Assembly: GCA_022818135.1 (NCBI GenBank)
Contig: JAFMSR010000017.1
Location: 14,183,092 to 14,247,091 of the forward strand
Length of the DNA stretch: 64,000 bases
Origin: Saxidomus purpurata
Taxonomy: Eukaryota > Mollusca > Bivalvia > Venerida > Veneridae
Reading direction: 5' to 3'
Positions 35,801 through 44,900 of the stretch are shown in pieces (the first letter of the stretch is position 1; every line of letters starts with the position of its first letter). Both the position numbers and the translations under genes were made by a program. The notes below the pieces were generated by a model, which had not been told where the DNA came from, did no database searches, and saw only the letters and a list, made by a program, of their open reading frames with translations.

Positions 35801-36862
35801 CACTTTAGTTTAGTTAAAAAACCTAAGCTCAGAAGACTGTTGAGTTATTGAGTGTAAGCGTTTTTCTAAGTGTTTATGACATTGACCTGTAAACAAGTGA
35901 ATTTTGAACAAATTACCCAAACTAAATACAGTTCATATACAAAATGTACTAAACTAAACTTCTAAGGCACCATCTACCTTTTGTCCTTCTGTATTTAAAT
36001 ATCAACCCTTTTAATATCTGCCAGCCTATTTTTAGCAATTGATACACCACCGCTATTACATGTACATGTATGTCTTGCATTAATGAAGATACGGGCTAGA
36101 TACTTCCGTTACATGACTTTCAAAATGATCAAGTGGTACAAATTATATGGCAGAAAACTTTAATTTAACGTTTAAACATCTGTAGTTTTAACATGGGTAA
36201 TTGCCTTAATTGTCTTCCTGGGAAAACCCCTCTGTTTAAATTATCTTCCGTATGACATTAGTATGACTCGATCAATTTTAAATTTTCAAAACTGAAGTAT
36301 CTACACTGATTCTTCATAAGTACAAAACATGATCGATTTCGTGCACATATAGCTAAAACTAAGCTTGCATGTTTTGGAAGGGTCGATAATAAATGATCAA
36401 ATAATGATGTAAAAAGTTTCGTTTTGTTTATATTCTATATAAGCTTTATCCCGGTAAGTTTGAGGTCTTTTCTTTAAAGCAATGTTGAGTAACCGAACAG
36501 ATACGCATCAAGCTCAGTGTGATCAATGACTTCAAAATAAACATGATTAATTACTGCCCATCAACAATGAGCCTACTAAGTTAGAAATCTATGTGTCAAC
36601 ACCTTCTCAAGTTACCGATCGTAAACCTGAGATGTACCGCCCGACCCGACCCTGACAACAGCAAAATAATAGAAGGAATACATAAAAAAGAATTGGGTGA
36701 ATATATGGAAACTGTATTTATTTTGAACAAATTTTATTAGAATTGGTGCTGTTGTATTTTAACCAAAAGGAAAATGATGTCTTACGTTCCGATCTTAGAG
36801 CTCTCTTGCGAATCGCCAGCCACAGCAGCATGCTCGTAAGTTAATTCTTCGGTAGTCGACAT
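23693..36862 (-). CDS. Gamma-glutamyltranspeptidase (GGT), eleven exons, divergent substrate pocket
   Basis: Exons in coding order: 36862-36786, 34368-34243, 31630-31518, 30291-30084, 29769-29606, 29398-29249, 28959-28805, 28324-28131, 27925-27685, 27058-26945 and 23836-23693. Lengths sum to 1686 bp, exactly 561 codons plus TAG, with matching phases at every junction. The product is a GGT/Ntn-hydrolase that would cleave gamma-glutamyl bonds (glutathione, leukotriene C4) after autocleavage. The predicted cleavage and catalytic Thr is residue 374 (HGTSHLSV), giving subunits of about 373 and 188 residues. AAVAGDSQESSKIG, GGSAVDAAIAAVLC, SCGIGGG, GLSICVPGE, SFYNGSLT, LYFGSK and the C-terminal SDPRKGG are all family landmarks. 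Arg79 matches human Arg107. Several other pocket positions differ (see findings). The Met used opens just before the ectodomain, so no signal anchor is encoded; an upstream exon may supply it. Orthology to a particular human GGT is not resolved. Confidence 0.95.
24520..24860 (+). repeat. Short tandem-like repeat with 'tgaccttgacc' motifs (GGT last intron)
   Basis: Reiterates 'gtataagaccaa(a/t)c(a/c)aata', 'tgaagtttgaagac/aag' and 'tgaccttgaccattgacctactgcccccaaa' at roughly 110-bp spacing. A C-run at 24497-24509 lies just before it. Non-coding. Confidence 0.45.
25300..25960 (+). repeat. Dispersed repeat family B, copy 2 (GGT last intron)
   Basis: Contains 'ctaggtcaccaggtcaaatcatagg', 'gtctagagctcatattg', 'caatcgtcatgaaagttg' and similar blocks, reiterated about every 120-130 bp, as at 10980-11660 and 63190-63740. 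Confidence 0.6.
26105..26442. mobile_element. piggyBac-like MITE, 338 bp, with TTAA target duplications
   Basis: The left end AGCTGCTCGCTCTCAG and the right end CTGAGAGCGAGCAGCT are perfect 16-bp inverted repeats. TTAA at 26101-26104 and TTAA at 26443-26446 flank them exactly, the hallmark of piggyBac-type insertion. No coding capacity. It lies in the last intron of the GGT gene. Confidence 0.85.
26945..27058 (-). CDS. GGT exon 10
   Basis: Acceptor atttgcag. Encodes VTMETLWFNWDIKKAIDYPR and IHHQLYPPKI; donor CCACAG|GTATTT. Confidence 0.92.
27685..27925 (-). CDS. GGT exon 9 (substrate pocket)
   Basis: Acceptor ttattttag. Encodes FGSKVVGSRTGIVFNDEMWN, KRPVTSMCPSIIVDKDGD and GASGAARIPTATAL. 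Donor GCTTTG|GTATAT. Confidence 0.95.
28131..28324 (-). CDS. GGT exon 8 (catalytic threonine)
   Basis: Acceptor gcaacttag. Contains the autocleavage/catalytic Thr374 codon at 28196-28198 in HGTSHLSVLGPDG, then AVAVTTTVSL. Donor CTGTA|GTAAGT. Confidence 0.95.
28805..28959 (-). CDS. GGT exon 7
   Basis: Acceptor gtaactttgag (weak polypyrimidine tract). Encodes FNFDETSVSTTEKAITTWHR and ITEAFKHATALKHRLGD; donor AACGAG|GTATGG. Confidence 0.88.
29249..29398 (-). CDS. GGT exon 6
   Basis: Acceptor cttctttcag. Encodes GLLTKEDLVNFTAPIKPPVT and PLPSSGIVYQFILNILKG; donor AAAG|GTAAAT. Confidence 0.92.
29606..29769 (-). CDS. GGT exon 5
   Basis: Acceptor tttattttag. Encodes GDMYKEGDVMFRPRLARTLE and EGPESFYNGSLTEDILSDIK; donor GCAA|GTAATG. 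Confidence 0.92.
30084..30291 (-). CDS. GGT exon 4
   Basis: Acceptor cttctacaag. Encodes GLSICVPGEILCLYEAWKLG and GRLPWKQLCQPAVDLCRHG; donor TTTAT|GTAAAT. Confidence 0.93.
31518..31630 (-). CDS. GGT exon 3 (substrate carboxylate Arg)
   Basis: Acceptor ctttatttcag. Encodes KTGKVYTINGRGKAPVGLRK; the Arg of NGR (residue 79) aligns with human GGT1 Arg107. Donor GGAC|GTTGTT. Confidence 0.88.
32185..32580 (+). repeat. AT-rich tandem repeat, about 85-90 bp unit, four copies
   Basis: Units near 32193, 32281, 32371 and 32452 each run 'tgctgaaaac/tgtaaaacaatt... aataaaaaa... atctatttttagtagtgaccttgac'. They alternate between 'gaaaacaatttaaaa' and 'gtaaaacaatt/gtttataata' types, which suggests a two-subunit higher-order unit. 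It lies in the GGT intron between exons 2 and 3. The minus-strand open frame at 32296-32526 is a by-product. Confidence 0.65.
32697..32990. repeat. Degenerate array of the palindrome AGATATCTCT
   Basis: About ten copies of 'agatatct'-type palindromes (for example at 32701, 32757, 32820, 32876, 32930 and 32961) at irregular spacing of 25-60 bp, several with 'gagatatctct'. In a GGT intron. Confidence 0.7.
34243..34368 (-). CDS. GGT exon 2
   Basis: Acceptor cttacaacag. Encodes SIMRDHGGSAVDAAIAAVLC and NAHSCGIGGGSMLTYY. The donor AAAA|GTTATA is poor, but the phase fits exon 3 (AA + G). Confidence 0.88.
34882..35285. mobile_element. Possible MITE with short inverted ends
   Basis: 'ggataatacac' at about 34882 is matched by 'gtgtattatcc' at about 35270. 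An internal inverted GC-rich motif (gggcc...ggcccggctcagccg) stands out from the AT-rich surroundings. No clear target duplication. In the GGT intron between exons 1 and 2. Confidence 0.35.
35950..36415 (+). mobile_element. MITE family A, copy 3
   Basis: Starts 'aaacttctaaggcacc', has 'tgccagcctatttttagcaa' and 'atgtcttgcat', and ends 'tggaagggtcgataataaatgat'. Same order as 13742-14203. It lies in the GGT intron between exons 1 and 2. Confidence 0.65.
36786..36862 (-). CDS. GGT exon 1 (start uncertain)
   Basis: Encodes MSTTEELTYEHAAVAGDSQE and on to KIG; donor GGAAC|GTAAG. The ATG at 36862-36860 is preceded directly by an in-frame TAG that is also a possible acceptor AG (ttcacaggtag|ATG). 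This may be a true start or an internal exon following an unseen anchor exon. Confidence 0.75.
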
Positions 36863-37149
36863 CTACCTGTGAACTAGTCACCAGAATAACCTAAGTGAAT
36901 AAATTTAAAAAGAAAAACAGTGTCTTTCAAGTTTATATCTACAATGAAGGGTGCAAAATACCAATGTCCTAAAAGTTTATTTTATTAAAGTCTGAAATAT
37001 ATGAGTTATATTTTTATGACACATATTAAGACCAAACCGGGTAAAGATGGAGGCCACTCTTCATTTGTTACCTTTGTCTGCTTCATATCCCCCAACACCT
37101 TGAATGAATTTCATGATTCGGGTCAAATGTTAATGTCCTCTCGAGATAA

Positions 37150-38101
37150 CGTACTTACGTGGGTATGCACAGGAACGAACGATACACGCACGATACACGC
37201 AAACGGAACGCACGATGAACGCACGATAACCGATGAATGAATCATGAATGATGAGCGATAAGAACGATACACGATTCCCGATGAACGAAACGAAAAACGA
37301 TTATTCGATTTACTCGGACATTTTCGTTTGCTTAACAACAATATTATTAATTGATGTCTAATTACAATGTAAGAGCTGAATCGAACCCACCCTTAAAGTC
37401 CTAAATTATCAATAATTTACAGTAGAATCAAACAGATTATAAGAATAATTAATTAGTAGTTGAATAGCGGCACACATACTAATGACATCTATAATTAAAT
37501 GATGTAAAGAATCATCGGACGGAAAGTCCGATTCGACTTATACCCGCTACCTAGCCACTGCCATAATTTTTACGGTTACAGTGAGCACTTTACCGAATGT
37601 CTACACAGAAGCAATTTACAAATAAATAAATTCCCATATTCTTTGCGTCGGTAGAATAACGTCTGGTGTAAATCTTGCACGATATGCAGAACGTCTACGT
37701 TCGGTTTTACCGGAAGTCAACATCTCTTCTTCCAACAAATATCTCGTGAGAAAAAGAAAAAAAAATGTAACAGAAAGATAGCTTAGATAATTGAAAGAAT
37801 GATGTTTTTCTATTTCATCAATTTAATCCGATCTTTGAACAATAATATGAATAATACGCCTTTAGGTCTAGGCTAACGTGCAAACGGTCTACACGATAAG
37901 CCGTCCGCACTATCTCGGACCACTTTTATATAATTCTTATCGTGCAACGTTCATCACACGGAACGAACGATGCGTTACACGATACACGATCTGAAGAGCA
38001 CGATGAATGCACGAACGATAAACGCACGATGAATGCAAACGGAATGCACGATACACGCACGATACACGAAAATTTTGCAAAGTTACACGTGAGCACCACT
38101 G
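37150..38101. mobile_element. TIR element family D, copy 1, with 'cgatacacgcac' arrays
   Basis: Matches 52353-52924 along its length, with about 300 extra bases at 37645-37930. The right terminus ends 'gtgagcaccactg' followed by TA at 38102. The left terminus is diverged. Arrays of 'gatacacgcac/gaacgcacgat' occupy both ends (37178-37310 and 37935-38085). Open frames on both strands here are produced by the array and are not genes. Confidence 0.7.
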
Positions 38102-38217
38102 TAGCACCAGAACCCAACCTGGCTGTCTCAAGGTAAAAGTCACACTTTATGGTTCATTGGTTTTCCCCGTCGGCTTCATATCTGCTGGACCCCTAAGAAG
38201 ATTGACATGAATCTTGA

Positions 38218-38285
38218 TTCAAACGTCCATATCAACTTTGAGGACCTATGTCCAAACATCAAGGGGCCAACGTCACAGTCAAAGG
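38218..38285 (+). repeat. Partner of the repeat at the left edge
   Basis: 'ttcaaacgtccatatcaact', 'gaggacctatgtcc' and 'acgtcacagtcaaagg' match positions 1-75. Confidence 0.5.
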
Positions 38286-38759
38286 TCTTAAAGTTACATT
38301 TATTTGGGGGAAAATATCAAATGTTTTTCATCTCATCGGGATTATGCAGAAACCATGTTCGAAATGAGCCGACTTTACATGTAGGTGAAGGTCAATATTA
38401 ATAGTCGCAGAACATCCTCTCGGCATTCATACAAAGGGATATAGCTGTCTTTCAGATAACCTTATAATTATAAACCAAGTAAATATTTGATAAATTTCTA
38501 AACAAAAAATATGCATAAACAATTCGAAGACAAAACAAAACGCTGAAAAAGCTACCCGCTGAATGGGAACACCGACACCAAAGACACTCCAGATTAATGT
38601 ACATTTAAGATAAGAAATCGGGATTGCCTATTAATTAAAGAAATTTATAAATGTAATTAGAGGTAATGGAAACAGACTCGATCTTGCTAATGCTGTTAGT
38701 CCATGTAATCCAAAAGAATTAATGATTTAGATTTAATATGCGGATCTCTCGAGGCTGGA

Positions 38760-39390
38760 AACAGTGGATGAAATAATAAAGGTACAAACATAATTGATGA
38801 ATTGTTAAAAATTGGAGAATTGTTACCAGAACAACATGAATCTTTATTTGAGAAATATTTAAATAATTAATTTGATATAGATGGAACAAAAATAGCTTTA
38901 AGTTCGGGAGCGGCTAAACAACAAGATGAAAAGAATACACCAAGCGAATTTACAACACGATTTACCCTATGTGGTTGAGTTGGACAGTATCAATACACTG
39001 ACTTACTCCTGGCATAATATAAGCGAAGAATATTAATTCGTTTATATTGACACCTGGACGGGTGAAGAATTAAATGAAGTACAAAGCTCTGGTAAATTCG
39101 ATGTCTTAAGCAGAGTATTTTCATCTTCGGCTGCGAATGTTGCAAAACTGCTTTAACAGCCGCATCCACACAATCGATTATTGATCAGCTTGTGATAAAA
39201 CAAAATAGAAGAATTATTTATATTTGCAATAGTTTGTACAGACTAATAAATGTAAATATTTGATAGAGTATTCGAAAGATTATGCCGAAACGACAGCAAC
39301 TAATGAGTTATTTTATTTAGACAGTACTGCTACTGCTGAAAGTAGAGACGAACAAGCCGGGTACAACAGAGGGCTGCCGTAAGAAAATTA
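38760..39390 (+). pseudogene. Polinton/adintovirus-like relic, 5' coding remains
   Basis: Translated islands such as IIDELLKIGELLPEQHESLF and GTKIALSSGAAKQQDEKN (about 38790-38960) and AETTATNELFYLDST (about 39285) read in sequence on the + strand. They are separated by several stops and frame changes. I recall similar blocks in uncharacterised proteins encoded by Polinton-like elements in cnidarian and other invertebrate genomes; that is memory, not a search result. Clearly non-functional. Confidence 0.5.
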
Positions 39391-39906
39391 TTGAATCAGA
39401 TTCAAAACAGGAATGTAATAAATGCAAACATACCGTTAAATAACTATTCTTTCTTTCAGGGTTTGGAAACTATTATACTACCCCCAAGCCAAATTCAAAC
39501 TACACTTCAGATTACAAACGACGACGAATTAATCTATAGAGTTGCGGGTGCTGGTGCGGGCAGAGTAATTGTCACAAAACTAGTACTAAAGCTTCCGAGA
39601 ATAGTTTTTAATTTTGATGGTTTCGCTTTAGTTTTTGAAAATTACATGAAAGCAAAACAATAGAAAGATCTAAGAGAAATGGTTACGCGGTCTCCAGGCA
39701 CAAAACAAACAAACTTTGCTTTTAGAGTGACTTCTGGTGTAATTAATCCTAATCATGCTTTTGTTTATGAACAACGGAGTGATAAAAGCAATTCGCAAGA
39801 ACAAAAACCTCATTTGTTAGATACTTTTAAAGTAAATGCAAATAATAACGATTGTACATTGTTAACTTGTCGACTTGTCCCGAAACACAATATTCGAGTA
39901 TTGTAG
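39391..39906 (+). pseudogene. Virion-protein-like fragment of a Polinton/adintovirus-like relic
   Basis: One frame from 39391 to 39906 interrupted by a single TAG at 39661-39663. Visible blocks include NIPLNNYSFFQGLE, ILPPSQIQ, TLQITNDDELIY, RVTSGVINPNHAFVY and LLDTFKV. The upstream part continues in a different frame, so there is at least one frameshift near 39360-39390. The pattern looks like a structural (capsid-type) protein of a Polinton-like element. The exact role is not established by the sequence. No intact product is possible. Confidence 0.5.
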
Positions 39907-40182
39907 GAATATACGACGATGTTATTAATTATTTTCATAAGCATAACGAAAACCGGAAGTCTTTTGCACATGACATATTTTAAATATCTATTTGGGTTTG
40001 GTCAATTTGATTTAGAATACACTAAAGAAGACATCGCCACATACCCCAAACAGCTGACTTTGCACTTATAACTAAATACGCTTCCCGCAGTAAGGTATTG
40101 TGTTTATGCAATTGTTATGCATGCAGAATCGGTTCAATTAAACACAATCGGAAACGAATTAGTCGCTGTTTAAATTTTAAAT

Positions 40183-40461
40183 ATGTTTAATAATATAATG
40201 ACATCCAACCTAATTGAAAATAAAGTAAGTTTATCCGAAGGACAAAACAAAACACTTGCCAAAGCATATCAAGATAAATGTCCGCATACTTTAAGAGTAA
40301 GGAAGAATCAATTTACCGGGAGTTTTCCTTTATTGTTAACGAAGAGACATATGAATAGTATTGAAAAGGCTAAAAAAAAAAAAAAAACTTGTGTAGATAT
40401 TAAAATTCCAACAACACAAATTAGGGGACAATCACAAAGTGGTGGTTTTCTGGGTGCTTAG
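40183..40461 (+). pseudogene. Small basic Gly-containing fragment of the relic
   Basis: Open for 92 codons, in the same frame as the block above. It has a basic stretch around an A-run (40372-40386) and ends GGFLGA before a stop. The next block is in another frame. It resembles short basic or glycine-rich minor virion proteins of such elements by character and position only. Confidence 0.4.
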
Positions 40462-40513
40462 CTGGTTTATTGGGTAAAACAGTGTTACCATATACCATAT
40501 ACCACAACAATTA

Positions 40514-40800
40514 ATGGGAACGGGAGTAATAACACTCACTAAGAAACAAAGACAAGATAGGGAATTTCTCGGTATGCTTGTTGCTTATCTCGGAAAACCT
40601 TTAATTACGTCGTTGTTAACTGGTATGGGTTTACAAGTTGATTCACGGCGAATGCCATACAGAAGAATTCCTATGGCTCAAACAATATCATTTCAGAACA
40701 AGCCATTATCTAATTTTGATTTAGAAAAGTGGGTTACACAACTTGGTATAAAACATCTTTAGAGGTGTATTCAGTGAAAAAAAAAATTCCCGAATCTCCT
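40514..40800 (+). pseudogene. Terminal fragment with PLSNFDLEKW motif, protease-like start
   Basis: Open to 40762, with GTGVITLTKKQRQD near the start and PLSNFDLEKW near the end. I associate the latter with the start of adenain-like (C5/Ulp1) cysteine proteases of Polinton-like elements. The catalytic part is absent: homology stops about 40790 and a repeat follows. This is a 3'-truncated remnant. Confidence 0.45.
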
Positions 40801-40819
40801 TAAAAAAGTGAGTGTGTGA

Positions 40820-40915
40820 TAATAAACACCTGGACGCCTGTAAGGCGGTATAATGGGGCGCCTGGAAGGCGGACACCTGGACGCCTGGAAGGTGCGCCAG
40901 AACCCGCCTTTGGTA
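40820..40915. repeat. Short direct repeats 'acacctggacgcctg'
   Basis: 'acacctggacgcctgtaagg' at 40827 and 'acacctggacgcctggaagg' at 40873, with 'gcgcctggaaggcgg' between. This is a local GC-rich tandem at the truncated end of the relic. Confidence 0.55.
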
Positions 40916-41084
40916 TGCTACTAAAATTAACTGTATTCTTTGAAGGAACAAACATACAATATGCCTTCAATTTTACAAGGTAGTGCAAAACTAGTTTTCA
41001 TAATATAATAATTAAACTTTTGTAAATAGAGCGTGCAATTAAAACTTTTTTTTAGTTTATACTAATTTATTTATTCTCGATTGC

Positions 41085-41284
41085 GAAACAAGTTATTACA
41101 ACTTAGATTAATCGCTCTCGAGACTCATTCCAGATGGAATCAACCTCGAAGAGAGAGAGAGAGGCAATGTGGAATTATTTGTGTCTTGCCTATTGACACT
41201 ACCGACATGGCTATGGTAGGGATCGATCCCGGGACCCTTCGATACTGAGGCGAACGCGCTACTACTGCGCCACGGCGGACCCGC
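41085..41284 (-). repeat. tRNA-derived SINE
   Basis: On the minus strand a tRNA-like head (41282 to about 41210) has an A-box-like TGGCGCAGTAGTAGCGC and a B-box-like GGGATCGATCCC. It is followed by a non-tRNA body with a short GA/CT run (41145-41162). Cloverleaf pairing is incomplete, so this is a pol III-type retroposon and not a tRNA gene. Confidence 0.65.
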
Positions 41285-41369
41285 AATTAAAACTGTTTTC
41301 CGTTTGTGTGTTATTTTATCAAATAATTAATAAAACGTGACATTATCCTCTTTTCAAACGCATTCAAAT

Positions 41370-41700
41370 CGAATTTTCACCATGTTAAGTTAAGTTGTAT
41401 TGTAGTACAATGGTGTACCAGATACGAAGATCAGAATTTCAATTATGTTTGCATACAGAGTGCATGATGCTTTGTGCTCAAATATGAACGTTTGAATAAT
41501 GATATTATTCTTTCCACAAATGGTGCAGTTATCAAATAATATAAGACATTCAATACCTTGTCATACTTCAATATATTTAATAAGATATCAATTATTTTAT
41601 TGCAGATGGTGCAGGTGCAGATGGTGCAGCTGCAGATGGTACCAAAAAATCCATATCATTTTGTATACTTCATTATGTAAACACCTCACCATATTCTTAT
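41370..41700 (+). repeat. Diverged dispersed repeat (matches about 52020-52310) with 12-bp tandem
   Basis: Shares 'cagatacgaagatcagaatt', 'atcaaataatat' and 'gatgcaggtg'-type blocks in the same order as 52.0-52.3 kb. Contains a short tandem of 'gcagatggtgca' at 41604-41640. Confidence 0.4.
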
Positions 41701-42300
41701 TGTTTGCTTTACCTGAACATGCATAAGTAGATCTGTGTTTGATAAATGAGTCATATGACGATTAAGTGGGTGTTGCAGTTTTCTTTCACACGCTCATTTG
41801 ATATACAAAATCGAACCTAATAAACTTTTAATAGTGCCTTAGTTATATCACATTAATACGACCGTATTTGGAAACTTTTTCATATTGTCCGTTCGTACCT
41901 GGGATCTAAACACTTCACCATAAAAAATTGTCTCGGATATTACAGCAGCTTGGCAATCTACTTGATTAAAAACTTAACCACTAAGACAGTCGACTTTCCC
42001 GTGATTGTATACTAAAACACTATATCCCAGAACTATTATAAAATATTAGTTAATTTTGCTGAAATAAAAGCCAAGTTCGACTTTCATTCTTTCCATAAAA
42101 GAGCGCTATTTTGACCAGTTTGAGCAAGCAACATTTTATAAGTCGTAACTGTACAATGCAGTTCAAAATTTAGAAATTAACAAGAACTACCTTTAAAAAA
42201 GATATATGAAATCGATTGTAAGCTAGATGTTTACAGTAAAACATAATTTCATTCAGTCGGAAGGCGCCAAATGTCAAAAGGCGAGGTAAAAAAGGATATT

Positions 42301-42373
42301 GACCGGGTTTCGAACCCATGTAACTTCCCTTTCAAAGTTGTGCTAATGCTCTCCCGATTGAGCTAACCGGCTA
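42301..42373 (-). repeat. tRNA-like sequence (SINE head or pseudo-tRNA)
   Basis: The minus strand reads GCCGGTTAGCTCAATCGGGA (good A box) and later GGGTTCGAAACCC (perfect B-box core). The acceptor ends do not pair and the anticodon loop is irregular, so it is not an intact tRNA. Confidence 0.55.
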
Positions 42374-42699
42374 CTTATTGAATTTGTCTCCAATAGTAAT
42401 TAAATATCTATCGTGATATGTGTATCAGGAAAACAACAGTTAATCCTTGTTTTCCTTATAAATATGCTACTCGAATTATTGACCGTTATTCACTGGCCGA
42501 GAAAATATAAATAATCTACACTTATAATAAACATTAATTTGGAGGTTACAAGGTTATGAATTATATACGTACTTAAATTATTAACCCATTCAAGAAAAAC
42601 TGAAATGCAAGAGTATTTTATTGTCTTTTCTCATTCTCACTATATAGGTCCGTGGATAAATGAAGAAATATGTAAAGATCTTATTACAAATCAAGTAAA

Positions 42700-42985
42700 G
42701 TGATCAAAAAAGGACCAAAAAACAAATACTGTCGACCGAAAACAACTTGTTTTTCTAAAGATAATATTATATCGCTAGTTGTGATTGACCATTTTCAAAT
42801 TCCTTCATTTATTTAAAAGTTGAATTATCAATTATACATAATCCTTTGAAAAAAAAGTTGTTTTCGGTCTGCATAAGCTGTTTTTCGGTCCTTTTTCAGT
42901 CTTATTTGGTCTTTTTCGGTTGTTTTGGTAATTCTATGCACCCTCTGTATTAGGTCTTTTTCGGTATTTCTATGCACCCTGTATT
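42700..42985. repeat. Inverted repeat with 'gaccgaaaaac' motifs
   Basis: 'aaaaaggaccaaaaaac' then 'gaccgaaaacaacttg' (42705-42752) are matched in reverse by 'agttgttttcggtc' then 'gtttttcggtcctttttc' (42857-42898). This makes an imperfect palindrome of about 195 bp. 'ggtctttttcggt...ttctatgcaccct' repeats follow to 42985. Probably a MITE or foldback. Confidence 0.6.
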
Positions 42986-42999
42986 ATCCAATTAGAAGG

Positions 43000-44900
43000 T
43001 GCCTTACAGCGTAATTTTCTCATTTAAATGTTATTCATTCTACCCGTCATTTGTTTGTCGGTTGAAGAGTTCCAAACTTCCGGTCAAAAGCAAGCTTAAT
43101 ACGGCTGCGCCGAAAAATTTAAAGTTACCTACAAGTAGGATGATACTTGGTTTAAGAAACTGTTTTAAGTTTCAGGGATTGCATGTATCTCTGTTCATAT
43201 GCATTTATCATCAAACTTTTTACAAAGTCAAATACTATCAAGTTATGCAGTAAAGTAATCAACTTTCGGACAAGATGATTAGAATGTTTTCCTTATATTG
43301 CCGCAACAACAAAATAACTGCAATGATGGAATGCATTCTCATTACAAATATCAAATAAAACAACCCAAAACATCCCTGTTAAGTCGAACAAAATTCATTA
43401 TTTAGTTAATAGGAGATGCCGCGTAGGTGGGACGAAATATTTGACAGACGGACGGATGACAGACGCACGATGGATGACGAGTGATGCGTGCTCATGGTGA
43501 ACTAAAATAAAGAAGAAAGTCAATTTATGTGAACATAATTCAGTGCTTACTCGGGAAAACCAATGATACACCTATATATAATTTACGAGAACGCTACTTA
43601 CGAATAATAAGACGTAAAGGGCAGCTTAGAGTTAGTGAAATAGTGTCGTAGCATCCTCATAAAACGACATACGAATTTTTCGATTTACCGGCTGCTGATC
43701 ACAAATTAGCAGGACACTTCCTTGCCCAGATTGGAAATCAGATATTTCACGTTTTGGAATATTTTTTATCTAACCTTAAAATGATTTTCCAAATCGGTTG
43801 AATAATAATTAAGCGTTAAAAAGGGAAAAGTTCATGAAGGCACACGATTACTCAAATCGTGTGGTGGAATAATTCTGCCACGAGATGGCGAAATAGCTAT
43901 TACGATAATGTCAAAGTCTTCTGAAAGATTATCTTAAAGTTTGAAGCTTTGGGATTGGGAGCGAACACCATTTAAAATTTCACAAACAACATTCCGTATT
44001 TAGGCCTTGTATTGTTTCATTGCGTCTAGTGCAGTTTCAAAGTAGTAGCTAAAATAGTTTAACATAATATATTTTGAAGAAACTCTTATAAACAGACACC
44101 GCATGTGACGTTTTTTGAATATTTTAGAAGGCTTATTTAAATGGGGTCAAGCTATAAGCAAGAAACAATTAACTCTGTGACAGAGCTCATGGATAAGAGT
44201 CCATTTATGACCCTACACTTCATTTGGATCTAGTACTGAATTGTACCATAAAGATCTGTTCATATACACATAACTTATGCAACTCTGCAAATTAACGCTG
44301 ACTATATTTCCTATTAACCTTATTTCCACCGATCAAAACACATGTTCGAACAGTTATATAATCAATGGACTATATTTAAACAAAAATAGAGAATATTGAC
44401 AAAACATTGATCTAACAGTGCAATGCTTGCTGGGAGTGTTACGAACAAGCGTTAAACAAACAGAATGTTCTTGCATCATTATTGGATTTTACTCTTATTT
44501 CTAGACAATATCACGAAAAGAGATATAATTTACAAATAAATACCACTCTTGCATTGAAAACATACAAAATAGCAAAATAACACAAACAATTTTAGACTTT
44601 CAATGTTTGCAAACCTCAAAACATAGAGATTGTAATGGATGACACGACCTTATTTTACTGAATACATGTCGATTCTGGTCAAAATTAAATGGTTGTAAGT
44701 AGCAGATATGACCTTTTCTTATGAAATCCCAGTTAAATATCTTGAGTCTAATTCAAAGGTCGTAAGTAGCAGTTGCGACCTTCTCTGACATACTCACTAT
44801 AACATATTTTACTTACGACCTTTTTTCTGCTTCAAATTTGGTCAACACAAAACACTGCTACCGGCTTGAGAATAGGTCAATGATATGCGCCTTTTAATGC
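43000..44900. other. Intergenic, no gene recognised
   Basis: AT-rich. A short diversity of 'cagacggacggatgacagacg' near 43443 is the end of a dispersed repeat. Reiterated 'cgtaagtagcag..gacctt' lies at 44690-44830. No coding islands. Confidence 0.45.

Noticed and set aside
37123..38143. Several frames on both strands made of HDTRTIH or RVSCVYRS-type repeats
   Set aside because: Translations of the 'cgatacacgcac' arrays; the same happens at 51.3, 52.4 and 62.3 kb.
42301..42373. Functional tRNA gene on the minus strand
   Set aside because: A and B boxes are good, but the acceptor stem does not pair and the anticodon loop is irregular; treated as a SINE head or pseudo-tRNA.
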